From: Spirochaetia bacterium
Lineage (GTDB): Bacteria > Spirochaetota > Spirochaetia > Treponematales > Breznakiellaceae
Assembly (NCBI GenBank): GCA_026002025.1
Contig: BOAU01000002.1
Location: 1-64,000, forward strand
DNA: 64,000 nucleotides
Direction: 5' to 3'
Shown: positions 7,618 to 16,246 of the stretch, in pieces
How the letters are laid out: each line of letters begins with the position of its first letter
How positions within the stretch are numbered: the first letter of the stretch is position 1
Position numbers and translations under genes: made by a program
The notes under the pieces: generated by a model
Databases searched by the model: none
Seen by the model: only the letters and a program-made list of their open reading frames with translations
What the model was told of the DNA's origin: nothing

Positions 7618-10600
7618 TTAAAAAATTTCCGGGGATTTCAGAACCCCCTGGGGCCAGAACCGGTACTCGTAGGTCCAGGCGGGACCATCGGTGCGCCATG
7701 AATTGGGGCCCCACCAGTAACCGGCATGATCCTGGTTATTATGGAGTTGTCCAAAGGTATTGATTCGGCAGCCAAAATAGAGGAGCTCAATTTTATGCAA
7801 ACCATCGGCAAGCCCCTTTACGGTGAGCCGGTAGGGAGAATAGGCGATAACCCCCTGATCCGCGCCGCAATCCATACCCTTTGCGCCGTCAAGCTTTACC
7901 CGCAGCAACTGGCCCCGGTAACTGGTCGCCACAATGGTGAGTTCCTTGTTCCGGCTCTCCGCTTCCAGGTGGTAGCTGAGGTTGCCGCCGTAGAAGGGGA
8001 GCCCCTGGCGGGTAATGTCCCCAAAGGCCAGGGATCGGACCGGTTCGCAGAGGGTACAGCGGATTCCCGTAACCTTTACCCCGAAATCACCCAGAAGATA
8101 GGCGGCTTCCACATTGGTTTTGCGGCCGTAGGGGAAACTGAGTTCCAGGACATTGAGGCCCGGCTTTACCGAAGGCAGTTTGAGTTTGTCGATACAGCGA
8201 TCCACGTACCAGCCTTCCGGGGAAGCCGCCGGGGTTCCGTTGAGGTTTACCGTGGCATTGGCGGCGTCTTCCAGGGCAAGCTCTGTCCCCGCAATTGCCA
8301 GCTCACTTTCAAAGGTGTAACGCAGATGCAGGGTATGGGGGGTACTCAGATCATTTTCAACCCAGGGCTGGGCAAAGGCCTCCCCCCGGCTGGGCCAGCC
8401 CAGCTCTTCCCGCAGAACACTGTCCAGCCGGAGGATCTCCTCTGCGGGGCGCAGGGGGCTCTGGTCCAGGGCGTATTCGGCAAAATCCAAAAGCAGCACA
8501 TTGGGTTCATGGAGGGTGATTGGCACGGGTCTAAGGAAGCGGGTACAGTGCGCCGCTTGCATCGGGGCGCTTTTGTTGCCAATATCCGTCAGGGCATTGG
8601 CGGACCGGGCGGCGGGGACGGCCTTGTCCGGGGCCACAACCTTTTCAAGTTTTACCAGTAAACTGTCATGCTCATAAAGGGGAATGGAGAAAACAGTCCA
8701 GCCGTCCTGGATCGCCGCCGGCAGAGGGCCGGTACTGCCTTTTATCGTATCGTAGAAGATGACCTGCCATTCTCCCCGGATATTTATTTGGTAGAGATCC
8801 CCCTGAGGTATGTCTGGGTTGACCGGGTTATCCGCATGGGCAAGGAAAAGCCAGCGCCCTGAACCGGAACCTTCTTCTTCCCGCATTTGATAAATGAAGC
8901 CGGAGGTTTCCGCCCCGGTGCTGTCCCGGACAAGGATGTCGCGGTCAGCGGCAAGGGCTTCCAGGATGGGGAGCCGTTCAAAGCCGATGTGCTCGCTCCG
9001 TTCCCAGAGCTTTAACCCGCCGTCATTACGGTAGGCGTCGATGTAGGCGGGGGGCGGCCCCAGGAAGATCAGCCTGCCCCCGGCATTGCGGAAGGCTTCC
9101 AGCCGGTCCATGGTGGTTTTCCGTATGGTTTCCATGGCCGGGACAATGATGGTTTGGTAACGCATCCTGCCCACCGGGAAAGTGCTGCCGATAGCGGAAG
9201 GATCGCAGAGACCCGGCAGGGTGGATTCGCAGATGTAGTCAAAATCGATAAGACCCCGCAAAAGCCAGTCGCAGAGGTTCTGGAAACGCTGATCCTGTTC
9301 CTCCCGGATGGCCAGGGTATTTTCCCGTGGGCCCCAGTGGAGCCAGTAACTTTCGATGGGGTGGATGATCCCGACATTTGCCGTTGCATGGCCGCGGGTG
9401 AGGGCCGAGGCAAGCCGGGCAAAATGATCCTCCATATAGGGGTATTCCTGATACCAGGGGGCCTGATAGTTAAAAGTACCGGGATAATCCCGTTTGGCTT
9501 CGCCGTTCATGGAGACCCAGGAAAGATGTGGCACCCGGACCGTAATCCCCAAAGCGGCCTGCCAGTCCCCTTGGAGCTTATGGCCCCGGAAATCAAAGTC
9601 CCAGTTGGTAACCCCGTACAGTTCCGAGAGGACACCCGGATAGCCGTACTGCCGGGCCGCGGACTGGGCCTGCTTGGCGGTGGTGAATTCCCGCCGGTCG
9701 CAGAGCATGTCGATCCCCGGCAGCTGGAAACTGCGGTAGGAGCGCATGGCCTCTCCCAGGGCATGGGTCTGGCTTTCCAGGGTCGGCTCCTCCATCATGT
9801 GGCCGGTGAGCATGAGCCCGTGGGCTGCGCACCAGGCCCCGCACTGGTCAGCAAAGGCTGAGGCAAACCGTTCGGCGATATGATCGTGGTAGTGATAACG
9901 GATCGGGGAGACCTTCCCTTCGGGAAGATCCCATATGAGTTCGGGAAGGCCCGCTATGAGGTCCTCCCCGTTGTAGGCGGCCTTATATGTTTCGCCGATA
10001 TCAGCGGTCCAGGGCAGGGTGAGATCCCGGTCCTCGTGGGCGAAACGGAGTGTTCCCTTTTGGGAGAACTGGGGCTCGTCGGTGAAGATTGCCGGAATAA
10101 GTCCTCCGAAATCTTTGGAAAACTGCTGCCCGTACCGTTCATAGGTAACGCGGATAAATTCCCGGATAGCCGCAGGGTTCAGGGTATCCGCATAGGTCTG
10201 GTTATTGAACCAGGGGTTGGGCAGGGAAGTTTCCATATAGGCATAAAGCTTGAAGCCCCGTGCCTCATCCTGTTCGCCAATTTTCCGGTAACTTTCCAGG
10301 GCGCCCTTTTTATCCAGCGCAATATCGAAGCAGGCGATAAGTTCACCGTTTTCAGTACGTCCCGATGTGGCCCGGCTCTGCTGTTCGGCAACGATATCTC
10401 CGGGAGCGCCGTAGGGCCGCCGGGTAAGGAGCAGGTGCCGGATACGGTAGGCCGGGTTTTTGGTTACGATGCCCCCGGCAGCCCCCGAAGGCCAGCGGTC
10501 CTCATCGTAAAGCCAGGGGAGCATGTTTTCGCCGCGGGCCTTTTCAACACAGGCTTCCACAATTTCCATATATTCATCGCTTAAATATTCGGTTGCCAGC

Positions 10601-10782
10601 CCGGTACGCACATGCATGTGGAACCCGCCGAAGCCCAGCTTTTTGAGCTCTGCAATCTGCCGGACAAGTTCATCTTTTTCCAGTTTGTTGTTCCACGCCC
10701 AAAAAGGCGCGGCCCGGTATTCTTTTTGGGGATTTTTGAACCCCTCCGCTGTCAAAGGCTGTTCCCGTTTCGGATATAACAT
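7618..10782 (-). CDS. GH106-like glycoside hydrolase (alpha-L-rhamnosidase-like)
   Basis: Large glycosidase of about 1054 aa resembling the GH106 / alpha-L-rhamnosidase group. The N-terminal barrel shows FGGFHMHVRTGLATEYLSDE and WLYDEDRWPSGAAGG, both typical of that group. A C-terminal beta-sandwich region (galactose-binding-like) follows. I see no signal peptide, so action on imported oligosaccharides is likely. I chose ATG at 10782 because AGGGGGA precedes it by a good distance; a longer form from 10830 adds 16 basic residues without family similarity. Codons near 8279-8290 contain the REP motif in frame (AGTEL). Exact linkage specificity is unknown. Confidence 0.75.
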   Translation of the reverse strand: MLYPKREQPLTAEGFKNPQKEYRAAPFWAWNNKLEKDELVRQIAELKKLGFGGFHMHVRTGLATEYLSDEYMEIVEACVEKARGENMLPWLYDEDRWPSGAAGGIVTKNPAYRIRHLLLTRRPYGAPGDIVAEQQSRATSGRTENGELIACFDIALDKKGALESYRKIGEQDEARGFKLYAYMETSLPNPWFNNQTYADTLNPAAIREFIRVTYERYGQQFSKDFGGLIPAIFTDEPQFSQKGTLRFAHEDRDLTLPWTADIGETYKAAYNGEDLIAGLPELIWDLPEGKVSPIRYHYHDHIAERFASAFADQCGAWCAAHGLMLTGHMMEEPTLESQTHALGEAMRSYRSFQLPGIDMLCDRREFTTAKQAQSAARQYGYPGVLSELYGVTNWDFDFRGHKLQGDWQAALGITVRVPHLSWVSMNGEAKRDYPGTFNYQAPWYQEYPYMEDHFARLASALTRGHATANVGIIHPIESYWLHWGPRENTLAIREEQDQRFQNLCDWLLRGLIDFDYICESTLPGLCDPSAIGSTFPVGRMRYQTIIVPAMETIRKTTMDRLEAFRNAGGRLIFLGPPPAYIDAYRNDGGLKLWERSEHIGFERLPILEALAADRDILVRDSTGAETSGFIYQMREEEGSGSGRWLFLAHADNPVNPDIPQGDLYQINIRGEWQVIFYDTIKGSTGPLPAAIQDGWTVFSIPLYEHDSLLVKLEKVVAPDKAVPAARSANALTDIGNKSAPMQAAHCTRFLRPVPITLHEPNVLLLDFAEYALDQSPLRPAEEILRLDSVLREELGWPSRGEAFAQPWVENDLSTPHTLHLRYTFESELAIAGTELALEDAANATVNLNGTPAASPEGWYVDRCIDKLKLPSVKPGLNVLELSFPYGRKTNVEAAYLLGDFGVKVTGIRCTLCEPVRSLAFGDITRQGLPFYGGNLSYHLEAESRNKELTIVATSYRGQLLRVKLDGAKGMDCGADQGVIAYSPYRLTVKGLADGLHKIELLYFGCRINTFGQLHNNQDHAGYWWGPNSWRTDGPAWTYEYRFWPQGVLKSPEIF
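8279..8290. repeat. single REP-type motif inside the GH106-like gene
   Basis: AGCTCTGTCCCC, identical to the motif at 933 and 958, lies inside the coding region and is read as AGTEL. It has no partner arm nearby, so it could be a remnant or chance. Confidence 0.35.
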
Positions 10783-10858
10783 GATTGTCCCCCTGGAAAT
10801 CAGTTTGGCATACTTCCGCCGGGGACGCAACGAAATTCCATAAAATCACTCGGATTAT

Positions 10859-12019
10859 TCATTCAACGGGATAGGGCCAGAGCTTTCCGTTCCTGTCTTT
10901 GAGGAGGTAAACCCGTCCCTCCGGCCGCTCTTCTTCTCCGGCGATACTTTCTTCTGAAAGGCGGATTTTGCCGCCGCCGCCGGGCAGGTCCACCGCGTAT
11001 GCGGGGATCAGAGGGACAGAGCTTGAATCGTCCTTGAGCTCTGTCCCCGCTAAAGCCGGAACTAAAGTTCCCTGCAGTTCCCGGTACAGCGCAAGCCCCT
11101 GTTTGAGGGGGACACGAAAATGGGCGGTACCGGGGGCAAGGTCGAGCTGGAAGAGGTAGTAGGGGATGAGCCCCAGGTCCCGGCATTCTTTGAAAAGCGC
11201 GGCCAGAGTTTCGACATTATCATTGATGCCCCGCAGGAGCACGGTCTGGACCAGCACGGGGATAGACGCCGCCGTAATGGCGGTGAGGGCGTTCCGGCTC
11301 TCCGGGGACAGTTCCCGGGGGTGGTTGATGTGGACCGCCATGCGGAGGGGCGAAAAGCGGCGGAGCATGTCGATGAGTTCCGCCGTGATCCGGTCCGGGA
11401 CGGTGATGGGGAGCCGGGTGCAGATGCGCAGGGACAGAGCCGGATTTGCCATGCGTAAGTTTGGCCTGGCTTTGCGGAGGCCTGGCCTTGCTTCGCGAAG
11501 GCCTTGGAAAAGCCATTCCAGCCGTTCGTTGGAAGCGGTTAAGGGGTCGCCGCCGGAGATAAGAATTTCCCGGATTTCAGGATGATCTTTCAGATAGACA
11601 AGAACCGGTTCCAATTCAGCTGCGGTAATAAAAGGCGCCGCCATCCATTCCCCTCGCGCTGTTTCGGCCACCCACACCCGGCGGAAACAGAAACGGCAAA
11701 AGCCGCCGCAGTGGGCGGTGGTCTTGAGCAGCGCCCGGTCCGCATACTGGTGGATCAGCCGTGGGACTGCCTGGTGGCATGACTCCCCTAGTGGGTCTTC
11801 AAGGGCAAAGGGGTTATCCAGCGCCTCACGGGGATCGGGCATAAATTGCCGGCGGATGGGATCGTCCGGCTTAGGCCCTGCCAGGGAGGCAAAGTGTGAG
11901 GTGACGGCGAAGGGCAGGCTGTGCCGTGCAGCAAGCTCATCAATATAGGCCCGTTCTTCAGCGCTTATTGATGTGGATAAGGCGGAGGGGAGAGCGTCAA
12001 TAGTAGTTATAAGTTTCAA
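10859..12019 (-). CDS. KamA/EpmB-family radical SAM protein (lysine 2,3-aminomutase-like)
   Basis: Radical SAM enzyme of the lysine 2,3-aminomutase family. The cluster motif CGGFCRFC (CxxxCxxC) lies near residue 110 and is followed by LISGGDPL and the PLP-region DLPGGGGKI. At 386 aa it is closer to the EF-P (R)-beta-lysylation enzyme EpmB than to the full-length catabolic aminomutase. The start is TTG after AGGAAAA. Two stretches have no counterpart in the family: about 20 residues at 11431-11503 (EARPGLRKARPNLRMANPA) and about 15 at 11013-11048 (AGTELKDDSSS). Both carry the GGGACAGAGC repeat in frame. Whether the enzyme is active with these insertions is open. Confidence 0.8.
   Translation of the reverse strand: MKLITTIDALPSALSTSISAEERAYIDELAARHSLPFAVTSHFASLAGPKPDDPIRRQFMPDPREALDNPFALEDPLGESCHQAVPRLIHQYADRALLKTTAHCGGFCRFCFRRVWVAETARGEWMAAPFITAAELEPVLVYLKDHPEIREILISGGDPLTASNERLEWLFQGLREARPGLRKARPNLRMANPALSLRICTRLPITVPDRITAELIDMLRRFSPLRMAVHINHPRELSPESRNALTAITAASIPVLVQTVLLRGINDNVETLAALFKECRDLGLIPYYLFQLDLAPGTAHFRVPLKQGLALYRELQGTLVPALAGTELKDDSSSVPLIPAYAVDLPGGGGKIRLSEESIAGEEERPEGRVYLLKDRNGKLWPYPVE
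11013..11048. repeat. REP hairpin inserted in frame in the kamA-like gene
   Basis: GGGACAGAGCTT (11013-11024) and GAGCTCTGTCCCC (11036-11048) form the same hairpin, with an 11-nt spacer, as at 911-944. It is translated as AGTELKDDSSSVP near the C-terminus of the radical SAM protein, just before the conserved AYAVDLPGGGG. Confidence 0.65.
11431..11503. repeat. second REP-related insertion in the kamA-like gene
   Basis: This stretch begins with GGGACAGAGC (11431-11440) and continues with two similar GGCCTGGCxTTGC units (about 11463 and 11480). It is read in frame between LFQGLR and LRICTRLPI, which are normally only a few residues apart in the family. Confidence 0.5.
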
Positions 12020-12071
12020 TGTGTTTTCCTGAATGCTGCATATCTTAACATAGTATACTATCTATGTCTTA

Positions 12072-12100
12072 TTGTTTCATAATGGTAATCGTGATAAAAT
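12072..12100 (+). promoter_or_regulatory. promoter upstream of the Schlafen/AlbA ATPase gene
   Basis: TTGTTT (12072-12077) and TAAAAT (12095-12100) are 17 bp apart. An imperfect palindrome ACATAG...CTATGT (12048-12067) lies just upstream. The coding start is 50 bases downstream of the -10 box. Confidence 0.45.
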
Positions 12101-12149
12101 ACAACAGCGTTGGTAATGATGGTAAATAAAAAAGAATGGGCGGCGTAGA

Positions 12150-13556
12150 ATGAACGAACAGGAATTGAAGTATATACTTGAACAGGGAGAAGGTTACCGC
12201 ATTGAATTCAAGGAACAATGCGCCAATCTTGATAAGGAGATGGTTGCCTTTGCCAATAGTTCAGGGGGCTTTATTTATCTTGGCATAAGCGATAAAAACA
12301 TAGTTACCGGCATCAAAGTAGACAATAAGCTCTTGTCACAGGTTCAGGATATTGCGCACAATTGCGATCCGCCGGTTAAAATCATTTCCCGCAAATATAG
12401 GAACATACTCATTGTTGAAGTCCGGGAAGGGACAGACAAACCGTATCGCTGCACTTCGGGATTTTATAACCGTGTCGGTCCAAACTCCCAAAAAATGAAG
12501 CGTGATGAAATTGTAGAATTTGTAAAGTCCGAAGGAAAAGTCCGCTTTGATGAACTGGTAAACCGCTCCTTTCAAAAAGATGATTTTGATGATGAGAAGT
12601 TTAACCGATTTCTGAAACTTGCCGGTATTTCGTCCGTGTTGGCAACCAACGAAATACTCAAAAACCTCCATGCGGCGGAAATGCAGCTTGACCAGTGCTA
12701 TTATTACAATACCGCCGTTTTGTTTTTTGCAAAAAACCTCGACCACCATTTTTTTCATACCACGGTAACCTGTGCGCTGTTTAAAGGCCTGGATAAAGTT
12801 ACCATTCTTGACCGCAAAGATTTTAACGCCGACATTGTGGACAACATTGACCAAGCGATGATTTTTCTGAAACGGCATCTTAATTTGCGTTACGAGTTTG
12901 ACGGCTCTCCGGCTCGTATAGAAATACCGGAAATCCCCTACGAAGCGCTGCGGGAAGCGGTCATTAATGCGGTGATTCATCGCGATTATTTTGAAAAAGG
13001 CGCCAATGTGATGGTGGAAATTTTTGATGACCGGGTAGAAATCGTTAGTCCCGGCGGCCTGCCCAGGGGATTAAAAGTTGAAAACTTTGGCAAGGAGAGC
13101 GTTTTGCGGAATCCGAATATTGCCAACATAATGCAGCGTCTTGAATACATCGAAAAAATGGGAACCGGCATTTTACGGATGCAAAAGATGCTTGCTGAGG
13201 TGGGTTTGCCGCCCTTAAAGTACGAGTTTTCAACCTTTGTCCACGCGATATTTTACCGGTTCCCTGAAAGTATCGTACCAGTCACCACACCAGTCACCAC
13301 ACCAGTCACCACACCAGTCACCACACCAGTCACCACACCAGTCGATGAGGACCAAAAGCTGGCAATACTTGCATTTTGCGTGACGCCCAAGTCCAGAGAC
13401 GAGATTCAGGAACATTTGGGATTGAAAAACAAGCGGCATTTCCTTACGGCGATTTTACCTCCCCTGTTAGAGTCAGGTCTATTGCTTCGTACTATCCCCG
13501 ATAAGCCGAATAGCCGTATGCAGAAGTATGTGGCAAAGGGGGCGAGGGTAAAATGA
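12150..13556 (+). CDS. Schlafen/AlbA_2 ATP-binding protein with PVTT repeat linker
   Basis: Protein of the AlbA_2 (divergent AAA-4 / Schlafen-like) family, often found beside type I restriction genes and other defence loci. The N-terminal domain starts EGYRIEFKEQCANLDKEM and has the glycine-rich SSGGFIYLGISD. The middle has a GHKL-like HRDYFEKGANVMVEIF and a GTGI stretch. A low-complexity linker of five PVTT units (residues ~376-396) joins a C-terminal winged helix (KSRDEIQEHLGLKNKRHF). 468 aa is normal. It is the first gene of the defence island, GC-moderate and separated from kamA by 130 bases. Its molecular role is not settled for the family. Confidence 0.8.
   Translation: MNEQELKYILEQGEGYRIEFKEQCANLDKEMVAFANSSGGFIYLGISDKNIVTGIKVDNKLLSQVQDIAHNCDPPVKIISRKYRNILIVEVREGTDKPYRCTSGFYNRVGPNSQKMKRDEIVEFVKSEGKVRFDELVNRSFQKDDFDDEKFNRFLKLAGISSVLATNEILKNLHAAEMQLDQCYYYNTAVLFFAKNLDHHFFHTTVTCALFKGLDKVTILDRKDFNADIVDNIDQAMIFLKRHLNLRYEFDGSPARIEIPEIPYEALREAVINAVIHRDYFEKGANVMVEIFDDRVEIVSPGGLPRGLKVENFGKESVLRNPNIANIMQRLEYIEKMGTGILRMQKMLAEVGLPPLKYEFSTFVHAIFYRFPESIVPVTTPVTTPVTTPVTTPVTTPVDEDQKLAILAFCVTPKSRDEIQEHLGLKNKRHFLTAILPPLLESGLLLRTIPDKPNSRMQKYVAKGARVK
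13277..13343 (+). repeat. 12-bp coding tandem repeat (ACCAGTCACCAC x5)
   Basis: Five perfect copies of ACCAGTCACCAC (13277-13336) are followed by a partial copy. They encode VTTP units of the AlbA_2 protein linker. Copy-number change keeps the reading frame and would only change linker length. Confidence 0.9.
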
Positions 13557-13562
13557 ATCATA

Positions 13563-13592
13563 TTGACATACTTAACGTTTGTATTGTATTAT
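13563..13592 (+). promoter_or_regulatory. internal promoter before the DUF488 gene
   Basis: TTGACA (13563-13568) and TATTAT (13587-13592), spacer 18 bp. The DUF488 gene starts 20 bases downstream of the -10 box, so the rest of the island may be transcribed from here as well. Confidence 0.55.
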
Positions 13593-13612
13593 ACGAATCA
13601 GGATGGCTTTAA

Positions 13613-14503
13613 ATGAATTCATCATTGTCGGCAAAACCGGTTTATAAACGGCAGCGTTTTCTCCTTTCCTTTATCAAGTCCATGGGAAAACCATCTACCG
13701 CTATAGATTTACAGAAATTGTTATTCCTTTATTCAGAGAATCAGAAAAATGATTTTTATGATTTTATACCCTATCTTTATGGCTGCTATTCTTTTCAAGC
13801 TGCGGAAGATGTAAATACCCTTGAACGAAACGGCTGGATAACGAAGACTGAAAACCTTATTCAATACCGGTTTTCCGATTCTAAAAATCAATCTGAATTA
13901 AACTTTTCTGATAATTATATGCCCCCCAAAGAGCGCGGCCCTGCTTTAGTTAAATTGGTCTATGAGCAATATCCCTATTTTGCCATTAACAGCAAGATAG
14001 CCCGTGAAATTATGGACGAACCGGGGCTGTCCCGTATTGAGGGAATCAAAAAAAGTCTTAAAAAAAACACTCAAGTGCTATTTACCATAGGCTATGAAGG
14101 CATTTCCATTGAAAAGTACCTTAACACATTGATTCAGAACGATATCCGCTTATTGTGCGATGTACGCAACAATCCCCTGAGCCGTAAATTCGGATTTTCT
14201 AAAAGCAATCTGCAACACTATTTGAAAAACATCAATATAGAATATGTTCACATTCCTGAACTCGGCATTATTTCTGAAAAAAGACAAAACCTTGAAACCG
14301 ATGCCGATTATGCCCAATTATTTAAACACTATGAAAAATCGCTGACATCCAGGCAGCAATATCTTGAAAAAGTATATCAATTATTGTCTTCAAAGAAACG
14401 AATCGCCCTAACTTGTTTTGAACACGATCCTTTACATTGCCATCGTCATATTATAAGCAAACATATTGCAGATACCTATAATGTCATTACCGGGGACTTA
14501 TAG
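13613..14503 (+). CDS. DUF488 protein with SocA/Panacea-like N-terminus
   Basis: Two-part protein. Residues ~1-120 (RQRFLLSFIKSMGKPSTAID and FIPYLYGCYSFQA) look like a DUF4065/SocA (Panacea-type) domain, which in other proteins neutralises toxins. Residues ~155-290 are DUF488: FTIGYEGISIEKYL, CDVRNNPLSRKFGFSK, and a C-terminal CFEHDPLHCHRH with conserved Cys and His. The function of DUF488 is unknown. The gene ends by sharing one base with the GTG of the next gene, so the two are coupled. Assignment of the N-terminal part is less certain than that of DUF488. Confidence 0.7.
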   Translation: MNSSLSAKPVYKRQRFLLSFIKSMGKPSTAIDLQKLLFLYSENQKNDFYDFIPYLYGCYSFQAAEDVNTLERNGWITKTENLIQYRFSDSKNQSELNFSDNYMPPKERGPALVKLVYEQYPYFAINSKIAREIMDEPGLSRIEGIKKSLKKNTQVLFTIGYEGISIEKYLNTLIQNDIRLLCDVRNNPLSRKFGFSKSNLQHYLKNINIEYVHIPELGIISEKRQNLETDADYAQLFKHYEKSLTSRQQYLEKVYQLLSSKKRIALTCFEHDPLHCHRHIISKHIADTYNVITGDL

Positions 14504-15330
14504 TGGAACGGAAGCGGGTCTATATAACGGTAAAAACATATCCCACCATATCAAATAAATATGATGAACTAGTCTGTACTGCCGGTATGCTTGAAGATGG
14601 GTCATGGATACGTTTATACCCGCTCCCCTTTAGAAAATTGAATAATGAACAAAAATACAGCAAGTATCAATGGATAGAAGCCGATATCGAGAAGAACCAG
14701 AAAGACAATAGGGTGGAAAGTTATAAAGTAGTTAATAGGGACACAATACGGGCTATTCCTTTGTCGAAGACAAGTAAAACTCCCTGGGAAGAACGGAAAC
14801 GGATAATTTTCAAGAATCAAAAAATATTCACTAATTTATCAGAATTGATTACACTGGCAAAGGAAAAGGATATATCCCTTGCGGTTTTCAAGCCAAGCCG
14901 GATTGTCAGAGTAATCCACGAAGAAACTGATAGGGAATGGCCAAAGGAAAAACTTGAACAGCTTGCCAGTAAAGCAAAGCAGTTGTCTCTTTTTGAAACT
15001 GAGGCTGAAATGGTACGCCAGTTTCAAGTGGTACAGAAAATTCCCTACAAGTTTTCGTATGTTTTTACAGATGATTCAGGCAGAGAATCGACATTGATGA
15101 TAGAAGATTGGGAAATTGGGATGCTTTATCTTCATTGCTTGGAAGGCGCTGATGGTGATGAAGGTAAAGCATTGGAAAAGGTCAAAGAAAAATATTTTGA
15201 CGAGTTCATAAAGACAGATTTATACTTTTTTCTTGGTACAACCCTGGAATTTCACTGGATAGCGCTGAATCCATTTATCATAATAGGTATTTTTCATCCG
15301 CCGGTTGATAAACAGGGGGTATTGTTTTGA
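14503..15330 (+). CDS. uncharacterised partner of the DUF488 protein, 275 aa
   Basis: I do not recognise a named domain. The N-terminus VYITVKTYPTISNKYDELVC, followed by TAGMLEDGSWIRLYPLPFRKL, is a conserved-looking beta-rich module that I remember as occurring next to DUF488 genes; this is recollection and needs a search. No signal peptide or membrane helix. Its GTG start overlaps the DUF488 stop (TAGTG) by one base, so the pair is translated together. The C-terminus is aromatic and hydrophobic. Confidence 0.6.
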   Translation: MERKRVYITVKTYPTISNKYDELVCTAGMLEDGSWIRLYPLPFRKLNNEQKYSKYQWIEADIEKNQKDNRVESYKVVNRDTIRAIPLSKTSKTPWEERKRIIFKNQKIFTNLSELITLAKEKDISLAVFKPSRIVRVIHEETDREWPKEKLEQLASKAKQLSLFETEAEMVRQFQVVQKIPYKFSYVFTDDSGRESTLMIEDWEIGMLYLHCLEGADGDEGKALEKVKEKYFDEFIKTDLYFFLGTTLEFHWIALNPFIIIGIFHPPVDKQGVLF

Positions 15331-15357
15331 TTTTTAGCCGGATTACCCCGCAAGTTG

Positions 15358-15410
15358 ACCACACCAGTACCATGCCAGTCACTACACCAGTCGATGAGAA
15401 CCAAAAGGAT
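15358..15410 (+). repeat. remnant copy of the AlbA_2 linker region
   Basis: ACCACACCAGTACCATGCCAGTCACTACACCAGTCGATGAGAACCAAAAG resembles 13313-13354 of the AlbA_2 gene (accagtcaccacaccagtcgatgaggaccaaaag) with a few changes. It lies outside any gene, just before the Fic antitoxin, and ends abruptly. It looks like the leftover of a second AlbA_2 gene or of a duplication. Confidence 0.6.
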
Positions 15411-15417
15411 ACAGAAC

Positions 15418-15642
15418 ATGGCATATAAACCTATTGAAATTGACCGGAAGAATCTCACCCTCATGGGAGTGCGTTTCCCCGATTTGGAAACCCTGAACAG
15501 TACCGCCGATGCCATTGGTTCGAATATGTTTGAAGGCTTTGAACCAACGGCAAAGGGCATAGCTATTATTCGGGATTATGTTACTGATAAAATTACCATT
15601 GCAGATGTCTTACAAATGGCAAAGGACAGAATGTATGGGTAA
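15418..15642 (+). CDS. VbhA-like Fic antitoxin, 74 aa
   Basis: Small inhibitor of the Fic toxin encoded next. It carries the antitoxin motif S/T-xxx-E-G as SNMFEG at residues 35-40. In class I Fic systems this Glu inserts into the Fic active site and blocks ATP binding. The following helix-rich part (AKGIAIIRDYVTDKITIADV) fits the VbhA family. I chose ATG at 15418; an earlier start at 15355 would read through the repeat remnant. It overlaps the toxin start by 8 bases. Confidence 0.8.
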   Translation: MAYKPIEIDRKNLTLMGVRFPDLETLNSTADAIGSNMFEGFEPTAKGIAIIRDYVTDKITIADVLQMAKDRMYG

Positions 15643-16246
15643 GGTTTACAAGTATATCGATCCTGACTACACCTATACTGATCCCAAGACAGGCGTACTC
15701 TGGAACCTTGGTACTATCGCAGATAATGACACTTTAATTTTTTTTGAAAGTACCGCAGTTACTAAACGCACAAAGGAACTGGAAAAATCACCTGTCAAGA
15801 TAAAAGATTCCGCAACGCTGTTTGCTATTCACCGGTATCTGTTTCAGGATGTGTATACCTGGGCCGGTCAAAAAAGAAGGGTGGAAATCGGCAAGGGCGG
15901 AAAACAATTCTTCCCGCTCGATCATTTTGACACGGCGCTTGTTTATATTGATAATCTTATTGCCGAATACAGGTCTATAGATAAAAACGACAGTGATAAA
16001 ATTGCCGGGAAGCTGGCCGAAATACTGGATACGGTCAATTATTTGCATCCATTCCGGGAAGGTAACGGCAGAACACAGCGGGAGTTTTTACGGGCGCTTG
16101 CCCTTGAGAAAGGATACGCCCTCAACATGAACCCAGCCGATAACGCCGATGTGTATGAACGTTATATGAGCGGAACCATTGACGCCGATGTGGGGAAACT
16201 GGCTGATTTGATTCTGGAGTTGATGCGGGGGGCGGGGGATGAGTGA
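15635..16246 (+). CDS. class I Fic toxin (AMP-transferase)
   Basis: Fic-domain toxin of 203 aa. The active-site motif HPFREGNGRTQR is complete at residues 138-149, and YTWAGQKRRVEIGKGG supplies the usual flap. Without its own inhibitory helix it depends on the antitoxin encoded before it. The start ATG at 15635 overlaps the antitoxin stop, and its own stop overlaps hsdS by 8 bases, which ties this toxin-antitoxin pair to the restriction-like operon. The likely cellular target (gyrase/topoisomerase in relatives such as VbhT) is inference. Confidence 0.88.
   Translation: MGKVYKYIDPDYTYTDPKTGVLWNLGTIADNDTLIFFESTAVTKRTKELEKSPVKIKDSATLFAIHRYLFQDVYTWAGQKRRVEIGKGGKQFFPLDHFDTALVYIDNLIAEYRSIDKNDSDKIAGKLAEILDTVNYLHPFREGNGRTQREFLRALALEKGYALNMNPADNADVYERYMSGTIDADVGKLADLILELMRGAGDE

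Noticed and set aside
7726..8661. 311-aa frame on the plus strand
   Set aside because: Antisense to the GH106-like gene; no family features or ribosome binding site.
12048..12067. ACATAG...CTATGT palindrome as a terminator
   Set aside because: Short, AT-rich and without a T run in either direction; kept only as a note with the promoter.
13277..13343. possible CRISPR array
   Set aside because: Units are contiguous 12-mers without spacers and are in frame within a gene.
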